This document shows positions 24,627-32,776 of a DNA stretch of 64,000 nucleotides, piece by piece. The stretch spans positions 1,666,276 to 1,730,275 of the forward strand of contig NC_012883.1 of the NCBI RefSeq assembly GCF_000022545.1, in the 5' to 3' direction. The notes beneath the pieces are model-generated. The model searched no databases. It saw nothing but the letters and a program-made list of their open reading frames with translations, and was not told the DNA's origin. The position numbers were made by a program, and so were the translations under genes. The DNA is from Thermococcus sibiricus MM 739 (GTDB lineage: Archaea > Methanobacteriota_B > Thermococci > Thermococcales > Thermococcaceae). How positions within the stretch are numbered: position 1 is the first letter of the stretch; every line of letters starts with the position of its first letter.

Positions 24627-25760
24627 TCAGCTCGTCTGGATCATATCAACGGCCTTAAGACCTATCTCGGCAACTTCCTCTGGTAATCCAACGTAACCAG
24701 GTGCAATATTTTCCGACTTTTGTCCTTCCGTAAGAACCCATCTGAGAAACTCTTTGATTGCACTAGCTTTCTCTGGACTGTAGTGCTTTCCACCCCTATT
24801 CTGCCAGACAAGGAAATGCGAGAATGCAACAATTGGATACGAGTTCTCCCCTGGTGCATCCAGCAACTGCTTAACATCTTCTTTGTAACCCTCTGTTGGA
24901 TCCGGGATGAAAGCTTTAACTTTCGCAACTGCCTCTTTAATTGTCTCCTCTGTTGGTTTAACAAATTTCCCAGCTTTGTTTTCTATGGCTGCAACGGGAA
25001 GATTTTCAGTTATTGCATAAGACAGCTCTGTATATGCTATGCTGTATTTTGTTTGCTTTAGAACCGCAACAACACCTGAATTACCCTTCCCACCAATTCC
25101 CCTTCCCATCTTGTCCACAGGCCAGTCAACTACCTTTCCATCGCCAACCTTTTCTGCCCACTCACTGCTTATCAGAGAGAGGTACGCTGTGAATACAGCC
25201 GTTGTTCCGCTTGAATCGCTCCTGTGGACAACGATTATCTTTTCGTGGGGAAGGTTTGCGTTTGGATTGAGCTCCTTTATCGCTTCGTCATCCCAATACT
25301 CGATCTCACCGAGGAATATCTTTGCAAGGACATCCCTGCTGAGCCTGAGCTCATCAACACCCGGCACATTGAAAACTATGGCGATTGCTCCAACAACCAC
25401 TGGAAACTGAAGCGGCTGGTCGCCTGTTTCAAGGAACTTGTTCCAAGTTGGTTCTTTAACCGGTGGATCAGTCCTTCCAATGTCAGTGATCCCTTTTAGA
25501 AAAGCATCTTGACCGTGTCCGCTTCCACCACCTTCGTACTCAATTTTAACGTTTGGATTGAGTTTTTGGTAGGTTTCAATCCATTTCTGAACTTGATACT
25601 TCGGAAAGGTTGCACCGGCAGTACGCATAATCACCTGGCCCTGTGAATCTTCTCCGGTTGCAGTCGTTGTTTTTTCTCCCTGACCTATGCATCCGCTCGC
25701 TATAAGCCCAAGAGCCAACACAAACACTAACACGAGGCTTACAAGCTTTCTTTTCCTCAT
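24627..25760 (-). CDS. pstS: Phosphate-binding lipoprotein (PstS)
   Basis: 377 residues. Lipoprotein signal MRKRKLVSLVLVFVLALGLIASGC. Phosphate contacts are seen in 'TAGATFPKYQVQKWIETYQ', GGGSGHGQDAFLKGITDIGRTD, HRSDSSGTTAVFTAYLS and GKGNSGVVAVLKQT. The length agrees with archaeal PstS. It is the first gene of the pst-phoU cluster, behind a promoter with palindromic operators. Confidence 0.96.
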   Translation of the reverse strand: MRKRKLVSLVLVFVLALGLIASGCIGQGEKTTTATGEDSQGQVIMRTAGATFPKYQVQKWIETYQKLNPNVKIEYEGGGSGHGQDAFLKGITDIGRTDPPVKEPTWNKFLETGDQPLQFPVVVGAIAIVFNVPGVDELRLSRDVLAKIFLGEIEYWDDEAIKELNPNANLPHEKIIVVHRSDSSGTTAVFTAYLSLISSEWAEKVGDGKVVDWPVDKMGRGIGGKGNSGVVAVLKQTKYSIAYTELSYAITENLPVAAIENKAGKFVKPTEETIKEAVAKVKAFIPDPTEGYKEDVKQLLDAPGENSYPIVAFSHFLVWQNRGGKHYSPEKASAIKEFLRWVLTEGQKSENIAPGYVGLPEEVAEIGLKAVDMIQTS

Positions 25761-25771
25761 AGGAATTCACC

Positions 25772-25802
25772 GATCATATATGATCTTCACCTAAATATAA
25801 AG
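25772..25802 (-). promoter_or_regulatory. pstS promoter with palindromic operator
   Basis: On the minus strand CTTTATATTTAGG (25790-25802) is a good TATA/BRE region. Fourteen perfectly palindromic bases, GATCATATATGATC (25772-25785), lie between it and the ribosome binding site, over the expected transcription start. This fits a repressor site for phosphate control. The protein that binds is unknown. Confidence 0.6.
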
Positions 25803-25813
25803 ATTGTCGCAAT

Positions 25814-25835
25814 AAAATATATATGTATATATTTT
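25814..25835. repeat. Inverted repeat upstream of pstS TATA box
   Basis: AAAATATATA and TATATATTTT flank a TG centre, a 10-base perfect inverted repeat just upstream of the pstS TATA/BRE. It could be a second operator or activator site. AT-rich composition makes chance palindromes more likely. The rest of 25836-26015 shows no gene. Confidence 0.35.
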
Positions 25836-26022
25836 CTACAGGCTTACATATAGTTATGAGGCACTATATTAATAAAAACAACACACTTCTTGAAGAGAAT
25901 ACTAACACCCGAAGAACACAAAACTGCTAAAACTGGTCCAGCGAAAGAAGACTGATCTTTGATACTAACATAAATTGACACTACTGAATGGCTTCAGAAA
26001 GCTATTTCAAAAGTCCTGACCT

Positions 26023-26078
26023 CCTCCCCGCCAATGGCGAGGGGTTAAGCCGAACCCTCGCCCTTCAGGGCGGGGAGG
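26023..26078 (-). repeat. Terminal palindrome/hairpin of the TnpB element
   Basis: CCTCCCCGCC (26023-26032) and GGCGGGGAGG (26069-26078) form ten pairs enclosing an inner GGCGAGG/CCTCGCC stem. It overlaps the tnpB stop codon at 26065-26067, so the last codons of TnpB are part of the hairpin. In characterised IS605 elements this zone yields the right end and the omega RNA (reRNA) that guides TnpB, so an RNA product is a reasonable inference. Confidence 0.7.
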
Positions 26079-27363
26079 TTTGAGGGGTCTCATTCAGACC
26101 CAAGATAAAGTGGGTCTTCAACCCCTCGGGGAGGGTCTTCCCCCCGTTACCCCTACCCGCCGTTAAACCCGACAGGCTCGGGGTTATCGTTTTCACGGCT
26201 TTTTTCAAAATGTTAAAGGCCCCAACTAAATCGGCATTCATTACAACGCCCTCTCTACGGCACTTGAATAAACCCCTAAAGATTCTCCCATTAGAATGAC
26301 GTTGGCCGCAGAGGGGGCAAGTTTGGGAAGTGAAATCCTCATCAACAAGCAAGACTTGAATACCATACTCCTCCGCAACTTCCTTGAGGCGTTTAATCAC
26401 GTAGTTAAACCTCCAAACGTGAGAGAGGAGGAAGTTCTGCTTCTTGCCCTTTTCAGGCTCTCTCGCGATTTTCTTTGGATAGCCAACCACAATCCTCGAA
26501 ACTCCCAAATCGTAAAGTCTTCTAACCGTCTGCCTAACTGCAGTGTTAATGTAATGCCTTGCTTGGAGTTTTGCCTTCTCGTGCATTCTCTTTAGCTTTC
26601 TGCTCGCTTTAGCCCCACTCTTGTTAAGCTTCGACTGGTACTCACTAATCCTTTCCTGCCAGTAAAAAGCAATGCTTTTCAATGGCCTACCATTGACCAG
26701 AAAGCTCTCCCCATTCTCAACGTAAACGGCCATTAAATTGTTCACTCCGAGGTCAATTCCAGCTGTGAGGTTTCCTTTGGGCTCTCTGGGAAGTTTGACC
26801 CAGGAATTGCCTTCCAGCTTTTCCTCAACGGTGTAGCTGATGTGGGCGTACCACTTCCTCTTCACGTCGTCGTAAACAATCTCTAAACGCCCCTGCTTGC
26901 CTTTCAGGTGTATTCTCCCCTTGAACTGGATTTTTACTCTTCCAAACTTTCCGAGGCGCCTCAGCTCGATAACGTTGCCTTCAACCCTGTACTGGTCATT
27001 CCTCAATGGGATGACAAAGAGCTTTCTCCCACGCTTTTCCCTGACGAATTTCGGCGGTCTTGGCTTGAGCCAAGAGGGAAGTTCTCCTTTCTTTTTCTTC
27101 TTTATGAGGGTGAAGAAGCTCCGCCAAGCCTCGGCGTTTTTTCTTGCCAGTTGTTGGACTGTTGAGCCTCCAACCCAGTCTTTGAAAGTGTGGTAGGCTT
27201 CTTTCTCTGTTGTTGCGAAGTCTATTTTTCCGAATTCTTTGAACTGTTTTAATCTCTCGTAATTCAGTTTGTTCCATATTATTGCCGTGGCTTGGGCTAA
27301 TTCGAAGAGGGTTTTCTCCTGTTCTTTTGATGGCTGGAGTTTTACTGTTACGCTCCTCTTCAT
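26065..27363 (-). CDS. tnpB: TnpB/OrfB-family RNA-guided nuclease-like protein
   Basis: 432 residues. The N-terminal OrfB helix-turn-helix region is followed by RuvC-like motifs: AGIDLGVNNLMAVYV (first Asp) and MNADLVGAFNILKK (last Asp). A zinc ribbon lies between them at TSQTCPLCGQRH and FKCRREG. The second pair of the ribbon is CRRE rather than CxxC, and the segment where RuvC-II Glu is often found reads IVVGYPKKIA. The nuclease may therefore be weakened or belong to a divergent branch. The start overlaps the stop of the small upstream ORF. Confidence 0.9.
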   Translation of the reverse strand: MKRSVTVKLQPSKEQEKTLFELAQATAIIWNKLNYERLKQFKEFGKIDFATTEKEAYHTFKDWVGGSTVQQLARKNAEAWRSFFTLIKKKKKGELPSWLKPRPPKFVREKRGRKLFVIPLRNDQYRVEGNVIELRRLGKFGRVKIQFKGRIHLKGKQGRLEIVYDDVKRKWYAHISYTVEEKLEGNSWVKLPREPKGNLTAGIDLGVNNLMAVYVENGESFLVNGRPLKSIAFYWQERISEYQSKLNKSGAKASRKLKRMHEKAKLQARHYINTAVRQTVRRLYDLGVSRIVVGYPKKIAREPEKGKKQNFLLSHVWRFNYVIKRLKEVAEEYGIQVLLVDEDFTSQTCPLCGQRHSNGRIFRGLFKCRREGVVMNADLVGAFNILKKAVKTITPSLSGLTAGRGNGGKTLPEGLKTHFILGLNETPQTSPP

Positions 27364-27515
27364 TCTTCCTCTTCCTCGACTTTTTTGATCCAGAGTTTCA
27401 TTGCTTCGGTTACGGCCACGCCTAAGGCTCCCCTAATTTTTCCATATTTCTTCTCCACGAGTTCCCTGAACTTTTTCTCGACCTCATCATCAACGGATAT
27501 CGTTATGACGCCCAT
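27360..27515 (-). CDS. 51-residue ribbon-helix-helix-like protein coupled to tnpB
   Basis: ATG at 27513-27515 after AGGTGT, stop overlapping the tnpB ATG (ATGA). It starts MGVITISVDDEVEKKFRELV, a beta strand followed by an amphipathic helix, then 'KIRGALGVAVTEAMKLWIKK' and a run of Glu. This is the size and pattern of a ribbon-helix-helix DNA-binding or antitoxin protein. Its position suggests it autoregulates the element. It is too short for many gene finders. The function is inferred. Confidence 0.7.
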   Translation of the reverse strand: MGVITISVDDEVEKKFRELVEKKYGKIRGALGVAVTEAMKLWIKKVEEEEE

Positions 27516-27740
27516 GTCCACACCTATTAAATATTAAAAAATACAAGTATTTAAACTTTTCCCCGCTTTCCCCAATACCTGCTGATCTTTTGAAGACTGT
27601 ACCCCACCCTAAAGGACGATGCTTGAAAAAGAGAAAAGTCAGCAACTTAAGCTCAACGTCCCATGGCTTATCCTGACAGTATGCCTGACATTATCGAAAA
27701 TACTTATTAACACCGGGACATATTATAAGGTGGTGATATA

Positions 27741-28043
27741 ATGCTGGCGAAGTACCCTTTTGAACTTCCGAAGGATAGGCCCCTATCAAAGAGGGAAATA
27801 GCCCAAGCCCTCCGATGGGCGATTGAAGCCGAACTCGATGCTATAAGCTTCTATGAGCAACTGGCTGAACTTATAGAGGACGAGAGGATAAAGCACATCT
27901 TTTACGACGTTGCCAACGAGGAGAAGGAGCACTTTGGAGAGTTCCTCGCGGCGCTCTTTGAGGTTGATAAGGAGCTTGCGAAGTATATGAAAGATGGCTT
28001 CGAGGAAGTTGAGGAAGAGACCGGCATAAAGGTCGAACTTTGA
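27741..28043 (+). CDS. Encapsulated-ferritin-like domain protein (stand-alone)
   Basis: 100 residues. 'ALRWAIEAELDAISFYEQLAELIEDE' and 'DVANEEKEHFGEFLAALFEVDKELAKYM' give one E...ExxH half-site, so a diiron centre would form across a dimer, as in EncFtn. The sequence and its ending (GFEEVEEETGI) closely recall the ferritin-like N-terminal domain fused to the shell protein in the Pyrococcus furiosus encapsulin. Here there is no shell fusion and no encapsulin gene in the window. It would oxidise or store iron. A TATA-like ACTTATTAAC is near 27699-27708. Confidence 0.75.
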   Translation: MLAKYPFELPKDRPLSKREIAQALRWAIEAELDAISFYEQLAELIEDERIKHIFYDVANEEKEHFGEFLAALFEVDKELAKYMKDGFEEVEEETGIKVEL

Positions 28044-28162
28044 GCTTTTCTTTTTCCATGTTTTTCTTTGATTTTCGTGCACTGTGCAGTATATTAACGT
28101 ACTTTTGAATGCAATGAAAAAAGTTATTAAGGTTTGATGTTCATATAATTTTGGTGATGTAC

Positions 28163-28606
28163 ATGGTTGAACCACTTGTTAAGAAGGCGTATGAGACTGA
28201 GAAGAAGGCCGCCTCCAGTTATACAGATGGCCTCGCTCGCATAAGAGGACAAGGTCTTAGATACACGAAAGTTGAAGAAATCGTAGGGAGGATAGCAGTT
28301 GACACAATAATTCACAAGCATTTAATGGAGGCCATACTTAACGCCCAGAAGGAACTTGAGAAACTTGCAGGCGAGGGGCCCATAGAGGAGATCAAAGAAA
28401 TAGAACTTGCACCGGAGCAGAAAGCCCTTGTCAAGCGCTTTGCCGAGATGCATCTTGAGATAGAGAGGGACATGATAGAGACATATCAAAAGATGGTCGA
28501 TAAGATGACGCACCCGCTCTTTAAGGGCCTAGCAGAGGCGCTAGTTAAGAACGAGCAGGAACACCACAAGCTTCTCGCGGAACTCATTGAAAAATACAAA
28601 GAGTGA
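28163..28606 (+). CDS. Ferritin-like helical-bundle protein
   Basis: 147 residues from ATG 28163, four bases after GGTGAT. The second half carries a clear half-site: AEMHLEIERDMIETYQKM with VKNEQEHHKLLAEL. The first half has AYETEKKAASSYTDGL and VDTIIHKHLMEAIL, where the usual E-x-x-H is D-T-I-I-H-K-H, a divergent metal site. It is probably a ferritin-superfamily protein linked to the EncFtn-like gene 107 bases upstream. No closer family is recognised. Confidence 0.65.
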   Translation: MVEPLVKKAYETEKKAASSYTDGLARIRGQGLRYTKVEEIVGRIAVDTIIHKHLMEAILNAQKELEKLAGEGPIEEIKEIELAPEQKALVKRFAEMHLEIERDMIETYQKMVDKMTHPLFKGLAEALVKNEQEHHKLLAELIEKYKE

Positions 28607-28608
28607 GA

Positions 28609-28625
28609 TTTTCTTTTTTCTTTTA
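28609..28625. terminator. T-rich tract between convergent genes
   Basis: A 16-base gap separates convergent coding regions and holds TTTTCTTTTTTCTTTT on the + strand, a typical archaeal oligo-T terminator for the ferritin-like gene. Confidence 0.4.
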
Positions 28626-29426
28626 ATGCATTTCATCAAAGAGATTACCCACAAATTCCTCCGCTATTTCCTCTTCTTTTCTCCCCTCGAAGTCCAGCTT
28701 CCGGTTGAGTTCTCTCATCATCTCAACGGTAATCTTTCCTTCAAGGAGTCTCAAAGCCTCTTCAACCTTCTCGGGAAGTTCTCTGCCAATCAAAATTGCC
28801 TCATAAGGGGGAAGTGCTTTCCTGTCGTCGTTAAGGGTTTTTAGATTAAACACTTCTACCCTTGCATCTGTCGTAAAGGCTGTTATCACGTCAACTTCTC
28901 CCTTCGAGATGGCCTCATACATCTGGGGTGGCATTAGGGGCTTAATCTCCCTAAACTCCAGGTCATAAACTTCTTTCAGCCTCGGAAGACCGTCCGGCCT
29001 TTCAATATAAGGGCCCGGGCAGGCAAAGACAAGATTCTTTGATATCTTCGCCAGATCGCTTATGGTCTCAAGGGAATTTTTCTTGGCGAAATCCTTTCTT
29101 ACAGCCAGGGCAAAGTCGTTCCTGAAGCCAAGCCTGGCGAAGATCTGTATCTCCCTCTCTCTAAAACCTTCCACAACTGCATTAAAGACCTTCTCAGGGT
29201 ACCACTCTTTCATGGGCGGGAGTTTGAGAAGTGCGTTGTAGGCAGTTCCCGTGTATTCGACGTAGACATTTATTTCCCCCTTTTCGAGTGCCTCAAGGTT
29301 TGCCTCCAGTCTAGGCTCGCTTACTCTGACCTCGTAATCAAACCCTGCCCGTTCAAAGAGCTTTCCGAGTATATGGGCGAGGATTTTCTGCTCGTTGAAG
29401 GGCTTGGCCCCTATTACAATCTTCAT
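28623..29426 (-). CDS. OpuC-type compatible-solute binding protein without a signal peptide
   Basis: 267 residues from ATG 29426 after GGAGGTGG. It begins directly with MKIVIGAKPFNEQKILAHIL, the first strand of the mature quaternary-amine/betaine-binding fold, and continues with '[19 protein letters not shown]', 'ERPDGLPRLKEVYDLEF' and ITAFTTDARVEVFNLK. It is clearly homologous to the lipoprotein at 31794, but there is no leader peptide. Either it is cytoplasmic, or it is meant to be joined to the permease that ends two bases away. The last gene of the operon. Confidence 0.85.
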   Translation of the reverse strand: MKIVIGAKPFNEQKILAHILGKLFERAGFDYEVRVSEPRLEANLEALEKGEINVYVEYTGTAYNALLKLPPMKEWYPEKVFNAVVEGFREREIQIFARLGFRNDFALAVRKDFAKKNSLETISDLAKISKNLVFACPGPYIERPDGLPRLKEVYDLEFREIKPLMPPQMYEAISKGEVDVITAFTTDARVEVFNLKTLNDDRKALPPYEAILIGRELPEKVEEALRLLEGKITVEMMRELNRKLDFEGRKEEEIAEEFVGNLFDEMH

Positions 29427-29427
29427 A

Positions 29428-30045
29428 TCAACCACCTCCAATTCCTTTAGGGATAAATCTCCTCTCCATGTAGGAGAAACTCAGGTCAATGAAGACCGCC
29501 ATTAAAATAGCCGGAAGAGATCCGGCAATAATTTTGTCCGTGTTAAAACTTGCGAGGCCCTCAAAAACCAGACTTCCTAGACCACCTGAGCCTATTATCG
29601 CCGTAAGGATAGCTATCGAGTTAGCTAAAACCGCTGCAAACTTAATTCCCGCAAACATTGCCGGATAAGCATGGGGGAAACGAACGTACCTTATAATTTC
29701 CCACTCGGTAAGTCCAATACCTCTGGCAGCGTCTATCATAGCTTCATTGACTTCATTAAGCCCAACATAAGTGTTTTTGACTATTGGAAGGAGGGCACGG
29801 AGGAATATTGCAAAGACAGCTGGAGTAAAACCTATTCCTAGTAGGGGAACCACTATTGCAACAACGGCAAAACTCGGTATCGCTTGGACGAGGTTTGCAA
29901 ATCCCATTATAATGGAAGCTACTCTTTTACTCTTGAGAGAGAGTACAGCAAGGGGGATTCCAACGACTATGCTAAGGAAAAGGGAAGCGTAGGTTAGCAT
30001 CAGATGCTCAGTGAATGCACCAGCCACTCTTTCAACGCCTACCAT
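29428..30045 (-). CDS. OpuC-type ABC permease (second)
   Basis: 205 residues, about five to six membrane helices. The coupling motif is EAMIDAARGIGLTEWEIIRYVRFPHAYP, typical of ProW/OpuCB permeases. It overlaps the neighbouring permease start by 14 bases and abuts the signal-less binding protein. Its C-terminus reads RRFIPKGIGGG. The pair of permeases probably forms a heterodimeric channel for betaine- or choline-like osmolytes. Confidence 0.9.
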   Translation of the reverse strand: MVGVERVAGAFTEHLMLTYASLFLSIVVGIPLAVLSLKSKRVASIIMGFANLVQAIPSFAVVAIVVPLLGIGFTPAVFAIFLRALLPIVKNTYVGLNEVNEAMIDAARGIGLTEWEIIRYVRFPHAYPAMFAGIKFAAVLANSIAILTAIIGSGGLGSLVFEGLASFNTDKIIAGSLPAILMAVFIDLSFSYMERRFIPKGIGGG

Positions 30046-30661
30046 AGCGCTCCCTCAAATAGTTTTCTATCAAAGCAGCAACCCCGTCGAGGATCAACGC
30101 TAAAATTCCGACCCACAGACCGGTCACTACTATTATGTCCCTGTCATAGAGGTGTATCCCCGTTTGAATTGGGGCGCCCAAGCCCCCGGCAGCCACAAGC
30201 CCACCCAAGGTAACTACTCCCATGGTAAATACAACGGCTATCCTTACGCCGGCCGCTATAAGCGGCAGGGCGAGCGGGAACCGGACCTTGAAGAGTATCT
30301 CCCGCTCACTTAACCCTATGGCCTCAGCCACCTCAAGGTAGCTCCTCTCAACGCTTGTAAGACCCGTGTACGTGTTCCTCGCTATGGGGAGTATCGAATA
30401 GAGGACGGAAGCAGCTATCGTGGGCTTCTCGCCGAGTCCAAGGATTGGGAGAAAGAGAACGAGCAGTGCCAGCGTGGGGACAGTCTCAATCACGTTGAGG
30501 ATGTTGAATGTCAATGCAGCAATCTTCGGCCTCTTATAAAGAACAAAACCAAGAAAAACGCCTATTATGAGGGCCAAACCCAGAGCTACTCCAAACATCC
30601 AAAGGTGCTCAACAGTTCTTTTCGTAAGATTCTGGCTCTCCCATACCCATCGGATATCCAT
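30032..30661 (-). CDS. OpuC-type ABC permease (first)
   Basis: 209 residues with several membrane helices and coupling motif 'YLEVAEAIGLSEREILFKVRFPLALPLIAAG'. It is a paralogue of the following permease. It lies nine bases after the ATPase gene in the same operon. The DNA here is visibly more GC-rich than the window average. Confidence 0.9.
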   Translation of the reverse strand: MDIRWVWESQNLTKRTVEHLWMFGVALGLALIIGVFLGFVLYKRPKIAALTFNILNVIETVPTLALLVLFLPILGLGEKPTIAASVLYSILPIARNTYTGLTSVERSYLEVAEAIGLSEREILFKVRFPLALPLIAAGVRIAVVFTMGVVTLGGLVAAGGLGAPIQTGIHLYDRDIIVVTGLWVGILALILDGVAALIENYLRERYGRR

Positions 30662-30670
30662 TGCAGACCC

Positions 30671-31765
30671 TCACAGGAGTCTTAAGAGAACTTCGTTGGC
30701 GAGCAGGACCCCAACCGGCTTTTCCTTCTCGACAACAATCCCAACAAAAGCGTTCTTACTTTTCATTTCCGCTAGGGCCGAAGCCAAAGAGTCTTCGGGA
30801 GAGAACACTATAGGTTCCCGAAGGGCTTCCTCAATGCTGTGTGAATTCAGGAGAGATTTTAAATCCGTGACTCCTTTAAGGGTGGTATTCTCGACTATAA
30901 CTGCAAATTCAAGGTTTTTTTCTTTCATCCACTTGAGCAGTTTTTCCTTGCTCTTGATTTCAACCGTGTAATTCTCAACCCCTATCATGAGATCTTTGAC
31001 CCTGAGCGTGTCAAGATGTTTGAATTTCTTGTCTGCGTTAACCAGCTGAGCAACAAACTCATCCGCAGGGTTAAGAACAAGCTCGTCGGGGTATCCGACT
31101 TGAACAAGCCTCCCCTCCTTCATTATCGAAATTCTATCGCCAAGCTTGAAGGCCTCTTCTATGTCATGGGTGACGAAAACAATGGTTTTTCCAAGGGCTT
31201 CTTTTATTCTAACGAACTCATTCTGAAGCTGTTTTCTCAAAATCGGGTCCAGAGCACCAAAAGGTTCGTCCATCAAAAGTAAGGGCGGATCCAAAGCCAG
31301 AGCCCTTGCGAGGCCAACCCTCTGTTGCTGGCCACCACTCAGCTGATGCGGATAACGGACAGCAAACTCTTCAGGGAGGGCAACAAGGCGGAGAAGCTCC
31401 TTAACCCTCTCCTCAATCTCTTCCTCAACCCACCCTTCTAGTTTCAAAAGAAGCCCTATGTTATCCCTTACCGTCATGTGAGGGAAGAGACCTATCTGCT
31501 GGATGACATAGCCAATGCTCCTCCTGAGCTCCACGACGTCAAAATCCCTAATGTTCTGGCCGTTGATAAAAACTTCTCCTTCATCGGGCTCTATAAGACG
31601 GTTTATCGTCCTTAAAAGGGTTGTTTTTCCGGAGCCACTCGGCCCTATGAGTATTAAGAGCTCGCCGCCAATTACCTCAAGGTTAACGTGGTCAACAGCT
31701 ATAAAATCCCCGTAGCGTTTTGTAACATCCCTGAGCTCAACGTTCTCTATTCTATTAAAGAGCAT
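30671..31765 (-). CDS. OpuC-type ABC ATPase with C-terminal CBS pair
   Basis: 364 residues. The ATPase has Walker A GPSGSGKTTLL, Q-loop YVIQQIGLFPHMTV, signature LSGGQQQRVGLARAL, Walker B LLLMDEPFGALDP and VTHDIEEAF. Residues after about 245 form two CBS-like repeats ending 'NAFVGIVVEKEKPVGVLLANEVL', the ionic-strength or nucleotide sensor of OpuA/OpuC transporters. This points to osmotic control of uptake. Confidence 0.94.
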   Translation of the reverse strand: MLFNRIENVELRDVTKRYGDFIAVDHVNLEVIGGELLILIGPSGSGKTTLLRTINRLIEPDEGEVFINGQNIRDFDVVELRRSIGYVIQQIGLFPHMTVRDNIGLLLKLEGWVEEEIEERVKELLRLVALPEEFAVRYPHQLSGGQQQRVGLARALALDPPLLLMDEPFGALDPILRKQLQNEFVRIKEALGKTIVFVTHDIEEAFKLGDRISIMKEGRLVQVGYPDELVLNPADEFVAQLVNADKKFKHLDTLRVKDLMIGVENYTVEIKSKEKLLKWMKEKNLEFAVIVENTTLKGVTDLKSLLNSHSIEEALREPIVFSPEDSLASALAEMKSKNAFVGIVVEKEKPVGVLLANEVLLRLL

Positions 31766-31793
31766 CTCCCCTCACCATAAAGAGAAAATAACA

Positions 31794-32696
31794 TCAAGCC
31801 TTGATTATGCCCTTCTCAATTAAAAACTCTCTTGCTATCTCTCTGGCATCCTTCTTTTCTACATCATACTTGTAGTTGAGAGCCCTCATGGTGTCCGTGT
31901 CAATGAGCCCCTCGAGCTTCTTGAGAGCCTCCACCACTCCGGGATACTTGTCGGCAAACTCTTTTTTGACCAAAATCACGGCATCATAAGGCGGTAAAGC
32001 TCCTTTGTCATCTTCAAGGATCTTTAGGCCGAATAAATCAACCCTTGCATCCGTGGTATAGGCTGAGATTGCATCCACCTGACCGTTCTTTATGGCCTCA
32101 TACATCAGCGTTGGCTCCATCTGCTTAACGTCGCCAAAGGTAAATCCGTAAACCTCTTTAATTCTCGGCAGGCCGTCCGGTCTTGTGGCAAACTCGGGAT
32201 CGGTTCCAAGCGTCATTTCTGCCGCATAAGGTGCAAGATCACTAAGCTTCTCCAAGTTATTCTTCTCCGCGAATTCTTTCTTGACCGCTATGGAGTAATC
32301 GTCTCTAAAACCGAGCTTTACAATGGTTAAAACACCATCACGCTTTAGCATCTCCTCTTTGCTTTTCTCGTAGACGTATTCAGGGCTCCATTTTTCCGGA
32401 GGCTCGAGTTTGAGAATGTTATTATAAGCTGTTCCCGTATATTCAACATAAACGTGGATCTGTCCTTTTTTCAGGGCCTCATAATTGACCAGAGTACCTC
32501 CTAGACCTTCCTTAACCTCAGCTTTGTACCCATTCTCTTCTAAAAGGAGAGCAATCATGTGTGCTAATATATATTGCTCATTAAAGGGCTTAGAACCTAT
32601 TACTATTGTAGGAACTTCTTCTTTTTCACTTATACATCCACTTATAAAAGAAAGCAAAACCAAGCTTCCTATAATCAAAGCAGTCAATTTTTGCAT
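31794..32696 (-). CDS. Compatible-solute binding lipoprotein (OpuCC/OsmF-like)
   Basis: 300 residues with lipoprotein signal [21 protein letters not shown]. The mature domain starts [19 protein letters not shown] and includes '[19 protein letters not shown]', [15 protein letters not shown] and '[19 protein letters not shown]', the quaternary-amine receptor pattern. It is the first gene of the operon, with a TATA-like GTTTATTAAAAT upstream on the minus strand near 32733-32745. Confidence 0.92.
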   Translation of the reverse strand: MQKLTALIIGSLVLLSFISGCISEKEEVPTIVIGSKPFNEQYILAHMIALLLEENGYKAEVKEGLGGTLVNYEALKKGQIHVYVEYTGTAYNNILKLEPPEKWSPEYVYEKSKEEMLKRDGVLTIVKLGFRDDYSIAVKKEFAEKNNLEKLSDLAPYAAEMTLGTDPEFATRPDGLPRIKEVYGFTFGDVKQMEPTLMYEAIKNGQVDAISAYTTDARVDLFGLKILEDDKGALPPYDAVILVKKEFADKYPGVVEALKKLEGLIDTDTMRALNYKYDVEKKDAREIAREFLIEKGIIKA

Positions 32697-32776
32697 TCTT
32701 AAACACCGTTACTATATTTCTTTGGCCATTTTAATAAACTTTTCGAAAAATTAAACGTAAAATTATAGAGTTCGAA

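Larger units (their letters stand above)
26016..27560 (-). mobile_element. IS605-family TnpB-only element with an accessory small ORF
   Basis: The element contains a tnpB-like gene, a 51-codon ORF directly upstream and a strong terminal hairpin at its 3' end. No TnpA (Y1 transposase) gene is present, so it would need TnpA from elsewhere. The 3' boundary is put at CTGACCTCCTCCCCGCC (26016) because the same sequence marks the isolated end at 18098. The 5' boundary is uncertain; the promoter TATA (GTTTAAATA on the minus strand) lies near 27551-27559. Confidence 0.75.
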
